This document shows positions 1-8,783 of a DNA stretch of 64,000 nt, piece after piece (the stretch's first letter is position 1; each line of letters begins with the position of its first letter). The stretch covers positions 124,001 to 188,000 of the forward strand of contig NZ_WODA01000025.1 of NCBI RefSeq assembly GCF_009729855.1. Reading direction: 5' to 3'. The notes beneath the pieces were generated by a model, which was not told where the DNA came from, made no database searches, and saw only the letters and a program-made list of their open reading frames with translations. The position numbers and the translations under genes are program-made. Source of the stretch: Agromyces luteolus (lineage in GTDB: Bacteria; Actinomycetota; Actinomycetes; Actinomycetales; Microbacteriaceae).

Positions 1-114
1 GTCGACCGGTGGTTCGCTACTGCGGCCGACGCCGATCACCTCGTGACGGGCTTCGAGCGCCTCCACGGCGGCCGACCCCACGTGGCCATTCGCCCCGACG
101 ACGAGAACCTTCAT
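1..114 (-). CDS. NAD(P)-binding SDR-type dehydrogenase, N-terminal fragment
   Basis: Only the first 38 codons are inside the window; the gene runs off the left edge. The visible N-terminus reads MKVLVVGANGHVGSAAVEAL, a beta strand followed by the GxxGxxG dinucleotide-binding loop (G7-A-N-G-H-V-G13) of short-chain dehydrogenases of the Rossmann fold. Substrate cannot be judged from this fragment. Its ATG overlaps the TGA of the upstream GntR/FCD regulator (ATGA, 111-114), so the two are translated as a unit, which suggests that the regulator controls this enzyme. The start is fixed by that overlap and by the Rossmann motif beginning at residue 2. Confidence 0.75.
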   Translation of the reverse strand, partial: MKVLVVGANGHVGSAAVEALEARHEVIGVGRSSEPPVD

Positions 115-818
115 TGCGTTTCCTCTCCGCCGAGCAGCGTGATGAGCTCCTCGGCACTGGTGAGCGTGTGGGCGACGAACGCCGCCTCGATCGTGTCGCG
201 ATCCTTCGTGCGGATCGCGACCATGAGGTCGGCGTGCACACGGTGTGCGCGTTCGGGGTCGTCCCGTGCGGTCTGGTCCTCGGCGATCGCGAGTGTGATG
301 TGGGCTTCGGTGACGGGCCAGAGCTTCAACAGGAGGTAGTTCTCGGATGCCGCCCAGATCTGCCGATGGAACGCCAGATGCGCCTCGTGTTGCACGACCG
401 GGTCGGGATGGAACGCGTAGCGCTCGAACTGCTCCCACCCCTCCTCGACGATCTGCATCCGACGCCCCGTCTGGTCAGCGAGGATCGCGTCGATCGCGAG
501 CATGTCGAGCCCCACCCGTGCGACGGCGATGTCGCGGATCTGCTCCTTCGTGACATCCGCTACCCGAAGCCCTCGGTACGGCTCCTGCACGATGAGCCCT
601 TCGCGCGTGAGTTGGTTGAGCGCCTCACGCACCGTCGGCCGGCTCACACCGAGAGAGGTCGCGAGCTGCGTCTCGGTCAGCTTGTCCCCCGGCTTCAGCC
701 TGCCGAGGATGATCGCACGCCGGATCTCGATCCCGACGGCGTCCTTCCTGGAGACGCTCGCCACGACAGTCGGGCCCCACGGAGGCACACCACCCCGTTC
801 ATCCGCATTGATGCTCAT
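111..818 (-). CDS. GntR family transcriptional regulator, FadR/FCD subfamily
   Basis: A 235-residue ligand-responsive repressor or activator. Residues 22-90 form the winged helix-turn-helix (recognition part LGVSRPTVREALNQL), and the rest is an alpha-helical FCD domain with the spaced histidines expected of its metal/ligand site (in EAHLAFH, TEAHITLA and FVAHTL). The open frame extends upstream, but the ATG at 818 is preferred because GAGAGGA lies about 8 nt before it and a TAGGCT -10 and an operator lie just upstream. The gene overlaps the following dehydrogenase by ATGA. FCD regulators usually respond to small organic acids; the effector here is unknown. Autoregulation is inferred from the operator at 851-865. 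Confidence 0.88.
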   Translation of the reverse strand: MSINADERGGVPPWGPTVVASVSRKDAVGIEIRRAIILGRLKPGDKLTETQLATSLGVSRPTVREALNQLTREGLIVQEPYRGLRVADVTKEQIRDIAVARVGLDMLAIDAILADQTGRRMQIVEEGWEQFERYAFHPDPVVQHEAHLAFHRQIWAASENYLLLKLWPVTEAHITLAIAEDQTARDDPERAHRVHADLMVAIRTKDRDTIEAAFVAHTLTSAEELITLLGGEETQ

Positions 819-841
819 TCGGCACCGTCCTCTCGGGGAAT

Positions 842-865
842 AGCCTACCTGATTGTAAGACAATC
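842..865 (-). promoter_or_regulatory. Promoter -10 and FadR-type operator for the GntR/FCD gene
   Basis: The bases GATTGTAAGACAATC (851-865) form a perfect palindrome around a 3-nt centre and contain TTGTAAGACAA, which fits the FadR-family operator consensus TNGTNNNACNA exactly. On the minus strand a TAGGCT hexamer (842-847) lies directly downstream of the palindrome and about 23 nt before the start codon, so the operator falls in the -10/-35 region of the gene's own promoter. Binding there would repress transcription. The palindrome and hexamer are seen; their use is inferred. Confidence 0.75.
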
Positions 866-1103
866 TTCCGTGAGACGGGCGGAGGGGCCATGCGACACGC
901 GGTCCGCGCCGACGCGCGGCCTGCACAACGCGTGCCGTGCAGCCCTCAACCGCGCTCGTCGATGGTGCGCGACAGATTGCGATAGCCGCGATCGGCGGGA
1001 AACACATGTGTATACGTGGAGGCACCGACTACATACGCGAAAGCAGCCACAAGCCCCGGATAAAGGGCCCCAAAAGAGCCGCAGGAAAACGCTCCCCAAA
1101 CGA
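866..1103. other. Intergenic stretch with no recognisable gene
   Basis: Together with the operator and terminator this makes the longest gene-free stretch of the window, about 320 bases between the GntR gene and tRNA-Ala. Frames run across it but have no family resemblance or ribosome binding site. The part after about 1000 is poorer in GC than the rest of the window. I see no RNA fold that I can name. Confidence 0.6.
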
Positions 1104-1139
1104 AAAACCCCTGAGAATCATTGATTCATCAGGGGTTTT
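1104..1139. terminator. Intrinsic terminator after tRNA-Ala
   Basis: AAAACCCCTGA (1104-1114) pairs perfectly with TCAGGGGTTTT (1129-1139), and GAATC/GATTC inside the loop extend the stem. The A-run and T-run flanks make it work in either direction. It begins one base after the tRNA 3' end on the minus strand. Confidence 0.85.
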
Positions 1140-1140
1140 G

Positions 1141-1213
1141 TGGATCTGAGGGGACTCGAACCCCTGACCCCCTGCATGCCATGCAGGTGCGCTACCAGCT
1201 GCGCCACAGACCC
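1141..1213 (-). tRNA. tRNA-Ala (anticodon GGC)
   Basis: The minus strand folds as a 73-nt cloverleaf. The acceptor stem is GGGTCTG/CAGATCC with discriminator A, the D arm GCGC-AGCTGGTA-GCGC, the anticodon stem CCTGC/GCAGG around loop ATGGCAT, and the T arm AGGGG-TTCGAGT-CCCCT. The anticodon is GGC, reading GCC/GCU alanine codons. The 3' CCA is not encoded (CAA follows). Two small hairpins (GCCGAC/GTCGGC at 1222-1236 and CCCC/GGGG at 1242-1253) lie between it and rsfS. Confidence 0.97.
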
Positions 1214-1305
1214 GTTGGGATGCCGACTCGGTCGGCGTGTTCCCCTTTCGGGGCAACGGATTCAGCGTACACCAGCCTCCGGGAGGATACGAAATCGAGC
1301 CGGGC

Positions 1306-1713
1306 TCAGCCCTGCGACGACGCTCCGGGCCCGGTGGAGGACTCGTCGCGCTCGATGAGCGGGGCCACCGGGATCGCCGGGCAGTCGCGCCAGAGACGCT
1401 CCAGGCCGTAGTACATGCGCTCCTCGCGGTGGAACACGTGCACGACGAGGTCGCCGAAGTCGAGCAGTGCCCAACGCCCGCCATCGCGGCCCTCGCGACG
1501 CGCGATGTCCTCGCCCTCCTCGCGGAGGGCCTCGACGATCGCGTCGGCGATCGCGACGACGTTGCGCTCGGCGCTGCCGGTGACGAGCAGGAAGACGTCC
1601 GCGAACGGCAGCGGCTCGGACACATCGAGCGCGACGAGGTCCTCACCGCCCTTCGCGTCCGCCGCGCGCGCAGCGATGGCGAGCAGGCGGTGTGCGTGGT
1701 CGGTTGCGGTCAT
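1306..1713 (-). CDS. rsfS: Ribosomal silencing factor RsfS
   Basis: A 135-residue protein of the RsfS/YbeB/Iojap family, which binds ribosomal protein L14 and blocks 30S-50S joining when nutrients are short. Conserved family parts are visible: the N-terminal helix with AADAKGGEDLVALDVSE, then FADVFLLVTGSAERNV, and the core GGRWALLDFGDLVVHVF followed by REERMYYGLERLW. The length is slightly over the usual 105-120 because of a Ser/Gly-rich tail. GAGG precedes the ATG. It is the last gene of the nadD cluster, 52 nt after the tail-anchored protein gene, a position conserved in many bacteria. Confidence 0.95.
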   Translation of the reverse strand: MTATDHAHRLLAIAARAADAKGGEDLVALDVSEPLPFADVFLLVTGSAERNVVAIADAIVEALREEGEDIARREGRDGGRWALLDFGDLVVHVFHREERMYYGLERLWRDCPAIPVAPLIERDESSTGPGASSQG

Positions 1714-1765
1714 GTCCTCGACTTCCCGGGAGCCGGCGTCCGGCCCGCCCCCATCTTGTCCCCGT

Positions 1766-3055
1766 TCAGAAGAGCCCCGCCATCGCGCCGACGACGAGCG
1801 TGGCCACCACGCCGAGAGCGAGGACGCCGGCGGTGACCGCGAGCACGAGAGGCACGTTCATGCCTTCCTTGCTCGGGGGCGCCATCATCGCCTTGCTCGG
1901 CTGCTGGGTGCTGATCGCCCGCGTCGCCGCGACCGGGGCGACGCCGGGACCGGTCAGGTCTTCGACCGAGTCGAAGAGGCGGTCGACGTCGCCCGAGTCG
2001 ATCTGGCTCGGGTGCACGCCGGTCGCGCCGTAGCTGCGCGGCAGGTCGATCGAGCCCGTCACGATGATCTCGCCGCTCGGAGCGAGCTGCTGGCCCAGCG
2101 GTCCCTGGTCGGGCAGCGACGGCAGGATGAGCGCATTCGTCGTCGTCGGGACGCCGCGCGGCGAACCGCCGCGTGACAGCAGCTGGTCGTACGGCTCCGA
2201 GTGGTCGTCGGGGAGGTTCAGCTGCGACGTCCAGTGGCCGACGGGCTTCGGCGCCGCGACGGGCTCGTCGAGGCCGGCGTCGACCGTCGTGTGCGGCGCG
2301 GCGGCGCGGGACGGCGCCGCCTGGTGCGGCGGTCGCTGCGGGTGCCCCTCGTCGCGCGGACGTCCTGCGACCGGCGATTGCGGCTGGCGCTGCGGCGCGC
2401 CGCCAGCCGGCATCGGGCGCTGAGGGGCGGCTTCGGGCTCGAGTCCGTCGACGTCCTCGAATCCGTCGCCCGAGTGGGACTCGAGCATCGCGCGGAGCTC
2501 CCGACGCGTGAGCGTGCGCTCCGGCGTGGTCTGCGGGGCCGGCGCGCTTCGGGGCGGCCCCTGCGGGGGACGCGGCGGAGCGCCGCCGGGCGGACCCTGC
2601 CGCGGATCCGGATACGGCCGGTTGTCGGCGGGAACCGGCATCGGGCCGGACGTCGTCGCGGACCGCGGCGGCTGCGGGGCGCGCTGCGGCGGCTGCGCGG
2701 GGGCGCCCGCAGGCGGTCCGGCCTGCCGGCGCGGATCGTTCCACCCCTGCGGCGGTCGCTGCGACGGCGGAGCCTGTCGTGGATCGACCTGACGCGGGTC
2801 GGCGTGTCGCTGCGGCGGCGGCCCTCCGGCAGCGGTCCGCGCGGGCTGCGCCGCTCGCGGGTCCTGGCCCTGCGGGTAGGCGGGCTGCGCCGGCTGCTGC
2901 GGATACGGCTGGGACGCGGGCGGCGGCGACGGCGCGGCCGCCGGTGCACCGCCGTCGGGCGTCGCCGACGACGCCGCGGCGCGCTGCTGCTCCAGCATGC
3001 GCTCGCGCTCGCGCATCTCACGGCGCGTGAGCGGCGGTTCCTGCGACGACGTCAT
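1766..3055 (-). CDS. Pro/Gln-rich protein with C-terminal membrane anchor, function unknown
   Basis: A 429-residue protein with no enzyme domain I recognise. The N-terminal 25 residues are charged and helical ([16 protein letters not shown]). A long Pro/Gln/Arg-rich disordered stretch follows to about residue 185, then a second copy of the motif ([10 protein letters not shown]), more disordered sequence, a region ending in [16 protein letters not shown], and one hydrophobic segment at about 401-427 that runs to the C-terminus. This makes it tail-anchored with its bulk in the cytoplasm. Its start overlaps the nadD stop (ATGA), so it is cotranslated with nadD. Proteins of this composition near nadD occur in related actinobacteria, but I know of no function. 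Confidence 0.8.
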   Translation of the reverse strand: MTSSQEPPLTRREMRERERMLEQQRAAASSATPDGGAPAAAPSPPPASQPYPQQPAQPAYPQGQDPRAAQPARTAAGGPPPQRHADPRQVDPRQAPPSQRPPQGWNDPRRQAGPPAGAPAQPPQRAPQPPRSATTSGPMPVPADNRPYPDPRQGPPGGAPPRPPQGPPRSAPAPQTTPERTLTRRELRAMLESHSGDGFEDVDGLEPEAAPQRPMPAGGAPQRQPQSPVAGRPRDEGHPQRPPHQAAPSRAAAPHTTVDAGLDEPVAAPKPVGHWTSQLNLPDDHSEPYDQLLSRGGSPRGVPTTTNALILPSLPDQGPLGQQLAPSGEIIVTGSIDLPRSYGATGVHPSQIDSGDVDRLFDSVEDLTGPGVAPVAATRAISTQQPSKAMMAPPSKEGMNVPLVLAVTAGVLALGVVATLVVGAMAGLF

Positions 3056-3651
3056 TCGACTCTCCGGTAGAGGTGGTGCTTGGAGATGTACTGGACGACC
3101 CCATCAGGCACCAGGTACCACACCGGTGATCCCCGGTGCACTCGGTCCCGGCAATCGGTCGACGAGATCGCCAACGCCGGGACTTCCAGCAAGCTTACGT
3201 CCTGCTCGGGCAGACCCGAAACGGACAATACATGTCCCGGTCGACTCACAGCCACGAAATGCGCGAGGTTCCAGAGCTCCTCGACGTCCTTCCAGGAGAG
3301 GATCTGCGCGATCGCGTCGGCGCCCGAGATGAAGAAGAGGTCGGCGTCGGGCCGCTCCCGGCGGATGTCTCGGAGCGTGTCGATCGTGTAGGTAGGCTTC
3401 TCGCGATCGATGTCGACCCGGCTGACCGTGAACCGCGGATTGGACGCGGTCGCGATCACCGTCATGAGGTAGCGGTGCTCCGCCGGCGTCACGACCTCCT
3501 TGTAGTACGGCCGACCTGTCGGGACGAAGACCACCTCGTCGAGACCGAACTCCTGGGCGACCTCGCTCGCAGCCACCAGGTGCCCGTGGTGGATGGGGTC
3601 GAAGGTCCCGCCCATCACGCCGAGGCGCGGGCGCCGCGCTGCCGAGCTCAT
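3052..3651 (-). CDS. nadD: Nicotinate-mononucleotide adenylyltransferase
   Basis: NadD transfers AMP from ATP to nicotinate mononucleotide, forming deamido-NAD in NAD synthesis. The 199-residue reading starts at 3651, which gives the usual family length and puts [11 protein letters not shown] (residues 14-24, the nucleotidyl-transferase loop with the HxGH-type site) near the N-terminus. The second signature ISSTDCRDR lies near the C-terminus. The frame is open further upstream, but a longer start would overlap the preceding small gene, which ends 16 nt before this ATG. No strong ribosome binding site is visible, so the exact start is uncertain. Confidence 0.93.
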   Translation of the reverse strand: MSSAARRPRLGVMGGTFDPIHHGHLVAASEVAQEFGLDEVVFVPTGRPYYKEVVTPAEHRYLMTVIATASNPRFTVSRVDIDREKPTYTIDTLRDIRRERPDADLFFISGADAIAQILSWKDVEELWNLAHFVAVSRPGHVLSVSGLPEQDVSLLEVPALAISSTDCRDRVHRGSPVWYLVPDGVVQYISKHHLYRRVE

Positions 3652-3667
3652 GGCCGGATCGACGGGG

Positions 3668-3889
3668 TCAGTGACCGCCGTGCTCGCTTCCCGCGTGGCG
3701 GGCGGCATACGCCTCGGCCTTGCTGCGGTGGCGGTTCGCCACGTCACGGTACGAGTAGACGACGACGCCGAGCGCCGCGAAGATCCCGAAGACGATCACG
3801 CCGTACCAGATCGCGTCGAACGGGAGTTCCCTCGCGAACTCGGTCTCGGTCCGGACCGTGATCGTCTGCAGTGCGGTCGCCAGGCTCAT
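3668..3889 (-). CDS. Small single-pass membrane protein, unknown function
   Basis: A 73-residue protein with an amphipathic N-terminus, one transmembrane helix (about residues 26-48, [20 protein letters not shown]) and a charged His/Arg/Ala-rich cytoplasmic tail ending in GSEHGGH. GGAGGAACGGCTG precedes the ATG, a good ribosome binding site. It is the first gene of the nadD-rsfS transcription unit. I do not recognise the family. Confidence 0.75.
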   Translation of the reverse strand: MSLATALQTITVRTETEFARELPFDAIWYGVIVFGIFAALGVVVYSYRDVANRHRSKAEAYAARHAGSEHGGH

Positions 3890-3927
3890 CAGCCGTTCCT
3901 CCAGGTGTTTCGAGTGACGCTCGGGAC

Positions 3928-3933
3928 AGTCTA
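3928..3933 (-). promoter_or_regulatory. -10 element for the nadD-rsfS cluster
   Basis: The minus strand reads GATAGACTG here, so TAGACT stands about 38 nt before the first start codon of the cluster. No convincing -35 is visible 16-18 nt upstream. The same hexamer recurs before uvrA and uvrB. Confidence 0.5.
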
Positions 3934-3958
3934 TCGGTGCACGGGGGCCGGCCGCGGC

Positions 3959-5239
3959 TCAGGCGCGCACGTGGCCGGAGCCGCGCACGATCCACTTCGT
4001 GCTGGTCAGCTCGGGCAGTCCCATCGGGCCGCGCGCGTGGAGCTTCTGGGTCGAGATGCCCACCTCTGCGCCGAATCCGAACTCCGCGCCGTCGGTGAAG
4101 CGCGTCGAGGCGTTCACCATGACCGCCGCGGCATCCACCTCGTCGAGGAAGCGCTCGGCGTTGCCGAGGTCGTTCGTGACGATCGACTCGGTGTGCTTCG
4201 TCGAATAGCGCCGGATGTGCGCGAGCGCGTCGTCGAGCGAGTCCACCACGCCGACGTTGAGGTCGAGGCTCATGTGCTCGGTGGCCCAGTCGTCGTCGGT
4301 CGTCGGCAGCGCGCCGGGGTGCAGCGCACGGACCCGGTCGTCGCCGTGCACCGTGACCCCGGATGCCTCGAGCCGGGCGAGGACGGGAGGCAGGAGCCGC
4401 TCGGCGGCGTCGGCGTGCACGAGCAGCGTCTCGAGCGCGTTGCACACGCTCGGTCGCTGCACCTTGGCGTTGTGCACCAGGTCGACGGACCAGTCCTCGC
4501 GCGCGCTGGCGTCGAGGAACATGTGGACGACGCCCGCGCCGGTCTCGATGACGGGCACGGTCGCCTCGTCGACGACGGCGCGGATCAGGGCTGCGCTCCC
4601 CCGCGGGATGAGCACATCGACGTGGTCCCGGGCACGCATCAGGTGCCTGGCGCCCTCGCGCCCGAAGTCGTCGACGGTCTGCACGAGGTCGCCGGGGAGT
4701 CCGGCGCCCGCGATGGCCTCGCGGAGCACCTCGACCAGCACGGCGTTGGTGCGCTCGGCGGCCGAGCCGCCCCGCAGGGCGACGGCGTTGCCGCTCTTCA
4801 GCGCGAGCGCGGCGATGTCGACCGTGACATTCGGGCGGGCCTCGTAGATCGCGCCCACCACGCCGAGCGGCACGCGCACCTGCTCGATGCGCACGCCGTT
4901 CGGCAGCGTGCGACCGCTGACGGTCTCGCCCACGGGGTCGCCGAGCGCGACCACGTCGAGCACGGCTTCGGCGATCGCGTCGATCCGGCGCGCGTCGAGC
5001 GTGAGTCGGTCGAGCAGCCCGCTGCCGAGCCCCGCGGCGCGACCGCGCTCGAGGTCCTCCCGGTTCGCCGCGACGATGTCGTCGGCCCGTGCCCGGAGAC
5101 GCTCCGCGATCGCCGCGAGCGCGGCATCCTTCTCGGCGGTCGTCGCACGCGCGAGGCGGCGCGACGCCTCCTTCGCGGCGGCGAGGCGCGCGTCGAGCAC
5201 CTCGTCGAGGTCGGCGGGAGCGGTCGCGACGTCGGTCAT
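3959..5239 (-). CDS. proA: Gamma-glutamyl phosphate reductase
   Basis: ProA reduces gamma-glutamyl phosphate with NADPH to glutamate semialdehyde, the second step of proline synthesis. The 426-residue protein has the aldehyde-dehydrogenase fold. [20 protein letters not shown] is the NADPH-binding part, and the catalytic cysteine lies in [20 protein letters not shown]-type and [20 protein letters not shown] signatures are present near the C-terminus (here [10 protein letters not shown]). It follows proB after 46 nt. Its own TAGGCT -10 (5246-5251) ends 6 nt before the ATG, so it may also be made from a leaderless transcript independent of proB. Confidence 0.97.
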   Translation of the reverse strand: MTDVATAPADLDEVLDARLAAAKEASRRLARATTAEKDAALAAIAERLRARADDIVAANREDLERGRAAGLGSGLLDRLTLDARRIDAIAEAVLDVVALGDPVGETVSGRTLPNGVRIEQVRVPLGVVGAIYEARPNVTVDIAALALKSGNAVALRGGSAAERTNAVLVEVLREAIAGAGLPGDLVQTVDDFGREGARHLMRARDHVDVLIPRGSAALIRAVVDEATVPVIETGAGVVHMFLDASAREDWSVDLVHNAKVQRPSVCNALETLLVHADAAERLLPPVLARLEASGVTVHGDDRVRALHPGALPTTDDDWATEHMSLDLNVGVVDSLDDALAHIRRYSTKHTESIVTNDLGNAERFLDEVDAAAVMVNASTRFTDGAEFGFGAEVGISTQKLHARGPMGLPELTSTKWIVRGSGHVRA

Positions 5240-5245
5240 GCCCCC

Positions 5246-5251
5246 AGCCTA
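5246..5251 (-). promoter_or_regulatory. -10 element giving a leaderless proA transcript
   Basis: TAGGCT on the minus strand, followed by GGGGGC and the proA ATG. A transcript initiated about 7 nt after this hexamer would begin at the start codon itself. Confidence 0.55.
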
Positions 5252-5285
5252 GTTCCGCGCGGAGGGCCGGATGCCTCGTGTGACG

Positions 5286-6071
5286 TCAGTCCGTCGCGGG
5301 CTCGAACCAGGTGCCGACGGGCTCGCCCGCGAGGGCCTCGTCGACGAGCGACGTCGCCGTCACGAGCACGCCGGTGCCGGATGCCGCGGCGATCCGCGCG
5401 GCCGAGACCTTGGTCTCCGCGCCGCCGGTGCCGACGCCGGCCCGGCCGATGGAGCCGATCTCGATGCCCGCGAGCTCGTCGCCGAACGGCACGTGCGCGA
5501 TGCGCTCGGCGCCCGGCAGGTGCGGCGGCCGCGTGTAGAGCGCGTCGACGTCGGAGAGCAGCACGAGCAGGTCGGCGCCCGTGAGCTCGGCGACCATGGC
5601 CGCGAGACGGTCGTTGTCGCCGAAGCGGATCTCGTGCGTCGCGACCGTGTCGTTCTCGTTCACGATGGGCAGGATGCGCAGGCCGAGGAGCCGCTCCATG
5701 GCGCGCTGCGCGTTCAGCCGGTGCGTCGAGTTCTCCAGGTCGCCCGCGGTGAGCAGGACCTGGCCGGCGACGATCCGGTAGCGCCGGAGGGACTCCTGGT
5801 AGCGGTAGATGAGGATGTTCTGGCCGACGGATGCCGCGGCCTGCTGGGTCGCGAGGTCGTCGGGCCGTGCATCGAGGGCCAGGTAGGGCATGCCGGTCGC
5901 GATCGCGCCCGAGGAGACGAGCACGACCTCGGCCCCGCGCGCGTGCGCGGACGCGAGCGCGTCGACGAGCGGGGCGATCTGACCGACGTTCTCCCCGGAG
6001 ATCGACGAGGATCCGACCTTGACGACGATGCGCCGCGCCGAGGCGATCCCGTCGCGGGCCAGACCGGTCAT
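5286..6071 (-). CDS. proB: Glutamate 5-kinase, without PUA domain
   Basis: ProB phosphorylates the gamma-carboxyl of glutamate, the first and normally proline-inhibited step of proline synthesis. The start at 6071 overlaps the obgE stop (ATGA) and is followed by an amino-acid-kinase fold beginning [11 protein letters not shown]. Typical segments include [39 protein letters not shown] and [20 protein letters not shown]. The protein ends at 261 residues, so the roughly 100-residue C-terminal PUA domain of E. coli ProB (367 residues) is missing. The kinase domain itself is complete and the short form is common in actinobacteria. Confidence 0.96.
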   Translation of the reverse strand: MTGLARDGIASARRIVVKVGSSSISGENVGQIAPLVDALASAHARGAEVVLVSSGAIATGMPYLALDARPDDLATQQAAASVGQNILIYRYQESLRRYRIVAGQVLLTAGDLENSTHRLNAQRAMERLLGLRILPIVNENDTVATHEIRFGDNDRLAAMVAELTGADLLVLLSDVDALYTRPPHLPGAERIAHVPFGDELAGIEIGSIGRAGVGTGGAETKVSAARIAAASGTGVLVTATSLVDEALAGEPVGTWFEPATD

Positions 6072-7603
6072 CCCCGTCCCTCGTCGTCGGAGTCGGCGGC
6101 ATCCTGCTCGTCGACCCAGATGCCGGCCTCGCGCTCGCGCTCGAGCTCGGCTCGCGCCTCGGCCTTGGCGTCCATGCGGTCGTGGTAGCCGCTGCGACGC
6201 TCGGCGCGCGTGGCGCGACGACGCTCGTCGAGGCGCTCGTCGGTGCCGCGGGGCGACGACATGAGCTCGGCCGTCGAGGTGAGCGTGGGCTCCCAGTCGA
6301 AGACGACGCCGGCACCCGGGCCGATCACGACGGTCGAGCCCGCGACCGCGCCGGCGCGGACGAGCTCGTCCTCGACGCCCAGTCGGGCCAGCCGGTCGGC
6401 GAGGTAGCCGACGGCCTCGTCGTTCTGGAAGTCGGTCTGCGCGACCCACCGCTCGGGCTTCGTGCCGAGCACGCGGTAGATTGTGCCGTAGCTGCCGCCC
6501 TCGGGCTTCACGACGAACTCGATCTCGCGGACCGCCTTCGGACGCAGCACGATGCGCTGCGCCTCGGGCTCGTGCGCCGCTTCGGCGCGGGCGTGGTCGA
6601 CGACCTCGCCGAGCGCGAAGCCGAGCTGGCGGAGACCCGCGTGGCTCACGGTCGAGATCTCGAACACGCGGTAGCCGCGCGACTCGAGCTCGGGGCGCAC
6701 GAACTCGGCGAGTTCGCGTGCCTCGGGCACGTCGACCTTGTTCAGTGCGACGAGCTGCGGGCGCTCGAGGAGCGGCACCTGGCCCTCGGGCACCTCGTAC
6801 GCCTCGAGTTCGCGGAGGATGACCTCGAGGTCGGTGATGGGGTCGCGGCCGGGCTCGAGCGTGGCGCAGTCGAGCACGTGGAGCAGCGCCGAGCACCGCT
6901 CGACGTGACGGAGGAACTCAAGGCCGAGGCCCTTGCCTTCGCTGGCGCCCTCGATGAGGCCCGGCACGTCGGCGACGGTGAACCGGTGGTCGCCGGCCTG
7001 CACGACGCCGAGGTTCGGGTGCAGCGTCGTGAACGGGTAGTCGGCGATCTTCGGCCGTGCCGCCGACAGCGCGGCGATGAGGCTGGACTTGCCCGCCGAC
7101 GGGAAGCCGACGAGCGCGACATCCGCGATGGTCTTCAGCTCGAGCGTGACCTCGCCCTCGTGGCCGGGCGTGCCGAGCAGTGCGAAGCCGGGCGCCTTGC
7201 GCTTCGGCGAGGCGAGCGCCGCGTTGCCGAGGCCGCCCTGGCCGCCGGGCGCCGCGACGAACCGCATGCCGGGCTCGGTCAGGTCGACGAGCTCGGTACC
7301 GGCCTCGTCCTTGACGACGGTGCCCACCGGCACGGGCAGCTCGAGGATCTCGCCCGCCGCGCCGGACCGGTTGTCGCCCGCGCCCGGCTGGCCGTTCTCG
7401 CTCGAACGGTGCGGCCGCCCGTGATACGCGAGGAGGGTCGTGACCTGCGGGTCGGCGACGAGCACGATGTCGCCGCCGTCGCCGCCGTTGCCGCCGTCGG
7501 GGCCGGCGAGCGGCTTGAACTTCTCGCGGCGGACGGAGACGCAGCCGTTGCCGCCGTGGCCGGCGCGCAGGAACAGGCGCACCTGGTCGACGAAGCTCAC
7601 CAT
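6068..7603 (-). CDS. obgE: GTPase ObgE/CgtA
   Basis: Obg is an essential GTPase that associates with the 50S subunit and links ribosome assembly to growth and stress. The 511-residue protein has a glycine-rich Obg fold (residues 1-158), a G domain with G1 GFPSAGKSS (166-174) and Switch parts around [13 protein letters not shown], the NKVD G4 motif (ALNKVDVP), and an OCT domain ([20 protein letters not shown]). A charged tail of about 75 residues follows; it is variable in the family. GAAGGAG is well placed before the ATG. It follows rplU-rpmA, as in most bacteria, and overlaps proB. Confidence 0.98.
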   Translation of the reverse strand: MVSFVDQVRLFLRAGHGGNGCVSVRREKFKPLAGPDGGNGGDGGDIVLVADPQVTTLLAYHGRPHRSSENGQPGAGDNRSGAAGEILELPVPVGTVVKDEAGTELVDLTEPGMRFVAAPGGQGGLGNAALASPKRKAPGFALLGTPGHEGEVTLELKTIADVALVGFPSAGKSSLIAALSAARPKIADYPFTTLHPNLGVVQAGDHRFTVADVPGLIEGASEGKGLGLEFLRHVERCSALLHVLDCATLEPGRDPITDLEVILRELEAYEVPEGQVPLLERPQLVALNKVDVPEARELAEFVRPELESRGYRVFEISTVSHAGLRQLGFALGEVVDHARAEAAHEPEAQRIVLRPKAVREIEFVVKPEGGSYGTIYRVLGTKPERWVAQTDFQNDEAVGYLADRLARLGVEDELVRAGAVAGSTVVIGPGAGVVFDWEPTLTSTAELMSSPRGTDERLDERRRATRAERRSGYHDRMDAKAEARAELEREREAGIWVDEQDAADSDDEGRG

Positions 7604-7630
7604 CGCCGCATCACTCCTTCTCGGGAAACA

Positions 7631-7660
7631 CGTGAGGGCGAGCCGAAGCTCGCCCTCACG
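7631..7660 (-). terminator. Terminator/attenuator between rpmA and obgE
   Basis: A perfect 13-bp stem, CGTGAGGGCGAGC with its complement, closed on the minus strand by a TTCG tetraloop. It lies in the 72 nt between rpmA and obgE. It would stop most transcripts after the ribosomal protein genes and let a fraction pass into obgE, or act as a processing site. There is no long U-run. Confidence 0.7.
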
Positions 7661-7675
7661 ACAACCGGTCGCTGC

Positions 7676-7933
7676 TTACGCGTCGACCGAGACGATGTTC
7701 ACGACCTTGCGGCCGCCCTTGTTGCCGAACTCGACGGCGCCCGCCTCGAGGGCGAACAGCGTGTCGTCGCCGCCACGACCCACACCCGCACCGGGGTGGA
7801 AGTGCGTGCCGCGCTGGCGGACGAGGATCTCGCCGGCCGAGACGACCTGGCCGCCGAAGCGCTTCACGCCGAGGCGCTTGGCGTTCGAGTCACGACCGTT
7901 GCGAGTGGAGCTCGCACCCTTCTTGTGTGCCAT
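7676..7933 (-). CDS. rpmA: 50S ribosomal protein L27
   Basis: An 85-residue L27. Its N-terminus [20 protein letters not shown] reaches the peptidyl-transferase centre, and it lacks the cleavable extension known from staphylococci. The core motifs [24 protein letters not shown] and [17 protein letters not shown] are intact. It lies 21 nt downstream of rplU in the same transcript. Confidence 0.99.
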   Translation of the reverse strand: MAHKKGASSTRNGRDSNAKRLGVKRFGGQVVSAGEILVRQRGTHFHPGAGVGRGGDDTLFALEAGAVEFGNKGGRKVVNIVSVDA

Positions 7934-7954
7934 TGTCCCTGTCTCCTCTGGCCG

Positions 7955-8263
7955 TTACTTGATGCCGGTGATCTTGACGCGCGTGAGCTCCTGACGGTGG
8001 CCCTGGCGCTTCTTGTAGCCGGTCTTGTTCTTGAACTTCTGGATCACGATCTTCGGACCGCGCAGGTCGTTCAGGACCTCGGCCGTGACCGTGACCTTGG
8101 CGAGCGACTTCGCGTCGGAGGTGATCTTGTCGCCGTCCACGAGGAGGACGGGCGTGAGCTGGACGTTGCCGTCCTTGTCGGCCGCGATCCGGTCCATCGT
8201 CACGATGGTGCCGACCTCGACCTTCTCCTGCCGGCCACCGGCGCGCACTACTGCGTAAACCAC
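7955..8263 (-). CDS. rplU: 50S ribosomal protein L21
   Basis: A 102-residue L21 starting at a GTG ([17 protein letters not shown]). The C-terminal signature [16 protein letters not shown] is present and contacts 23S rRNA. GGAGATAGG precedes the start. It is the first gene of rplU-rpmA-obgE-proB and has its own strong promoter with a leader of about 137 nt. Confidence 0.99.
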   Translation of the reverse strand: MVYAVVRAGGRQEKVEVGTIVTMDRIAADKDGNVQLTPVLLVDGDKITSDAKSLAKVTVTAEVLNDLRGPKIVIQKFKNKTGYKKRQGHRQELTRVKITGIK

Positions 8264-8407
8264 TTCTCGTACCTATCTCCAGGGAGCCTCGCGACTCCTA
8301 CGAATTTGATGGGATGTCACTGCGCGGATGACCCCAGCGGGAAGGAGGGTCGTCACTGCCAGAAAACTGTGCGTGCCGGCCGGGATAAGCGGCGGCACCA
8401 ACGGTCG

Positions 8408-8436
8408 AGTTTACCGGATGCCCGCAGGGCGGTCAA
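8408..8436 (-). promoter_or_regulatory. Sigma-A promoter for rplU-rpmA-obgE
   Basis: On the minus strand TTGACC (8431-8436), a 17-nt spacer and TAAACT (8408-8413) make one of the best housekeeping promoters of the window. It implies a 5' leader of about 137 nt (8264 to about 8401) before the rplU GTG. Short GGAG/CTCC segments near the ribosome binding site could pair, but I do not recognise a defined L21-binding structure. Confidence 0.8.
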
Positions 8437-8489
8437 ACGGGCGCCGACCGCGTGTCGCCGAGCCATGAGCGGATGCCGCGGGCGCGGCG

Positions 8490-8495
8490 TACACT
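8490..8495 (+). promoter_or_regulatory. -10 element giving a leaderless DUF4031 transcript
   Basis: TACACT followed by 6 nt and the ATG at 8502. No ribosome binding site lies between them, which fits a leaderless mRNA. Confidence 0.55.
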
Positions 8496-8501
8496 CGGCC
8501 C

Positions 8502-8783
8502 ATGGCCGTGCTGATCGACCCGCCGCTCTGGCCCAAGCACGGCACCGTCTGGTCGCACCTGGTGAGCGACACCTCGATCGAGGAGCTCGTCGCGTTCGCC
8601 GATCGGATGGGCATCCCGCGACGCGGCTTCGACCTCGACCACTACGACGTGCCCGCCGAACGCTACGACGAGCTCGTCGCGGCGGGAGCGGAGCCCGTCC
8701 CGCCGCGCGACCTCGTCCGGCGACTCGCGGCGAGCGGCCTGCGGGTCACGCCGCGCGAACGGCGCGCCTCACTCGGAGGCTGA
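8502..8783 (+). CDS. DUF4031 domain-containing protein
   Basis: A 93-residue protein of the DUF4031 family, found mainly in actinobacteria, with the typical opening AVLIDPPLWPKHGTVWSHL and the segments DTSIEELVAFADRMGIPRRGFDLDHYDVP and RYDELVAAGA. Its biochemical role is unknown to me. It is divergent from rplU and convergent with the RNase E/G gene; the two 3' ends overlap by 15 nt (8769-8783). Confidence 0.85.
   Translation: MAVLIDPPLWPKHGTVWSHLVSDTSIEELVAFADRMGIPRRGFDLDHYDVPAERYDELVAAGAEPVPPRDLVRRLAASGLRVTPRERRASLGG

Noticed and set aside
9..1124. A 371-codon plus-strand frame covering the GntR region
   Set aside because: It is antisense to a complete GntR/FCD protein and crosses the operator and the terminator; no ribosome binding site or family.
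8264..8300. An apparent riboswitch from GGAG/CTCC/GGAG segments before rplU
   Set aside because: The pairings are only 3-4 bp and could occur by chance; not listed as a feature.
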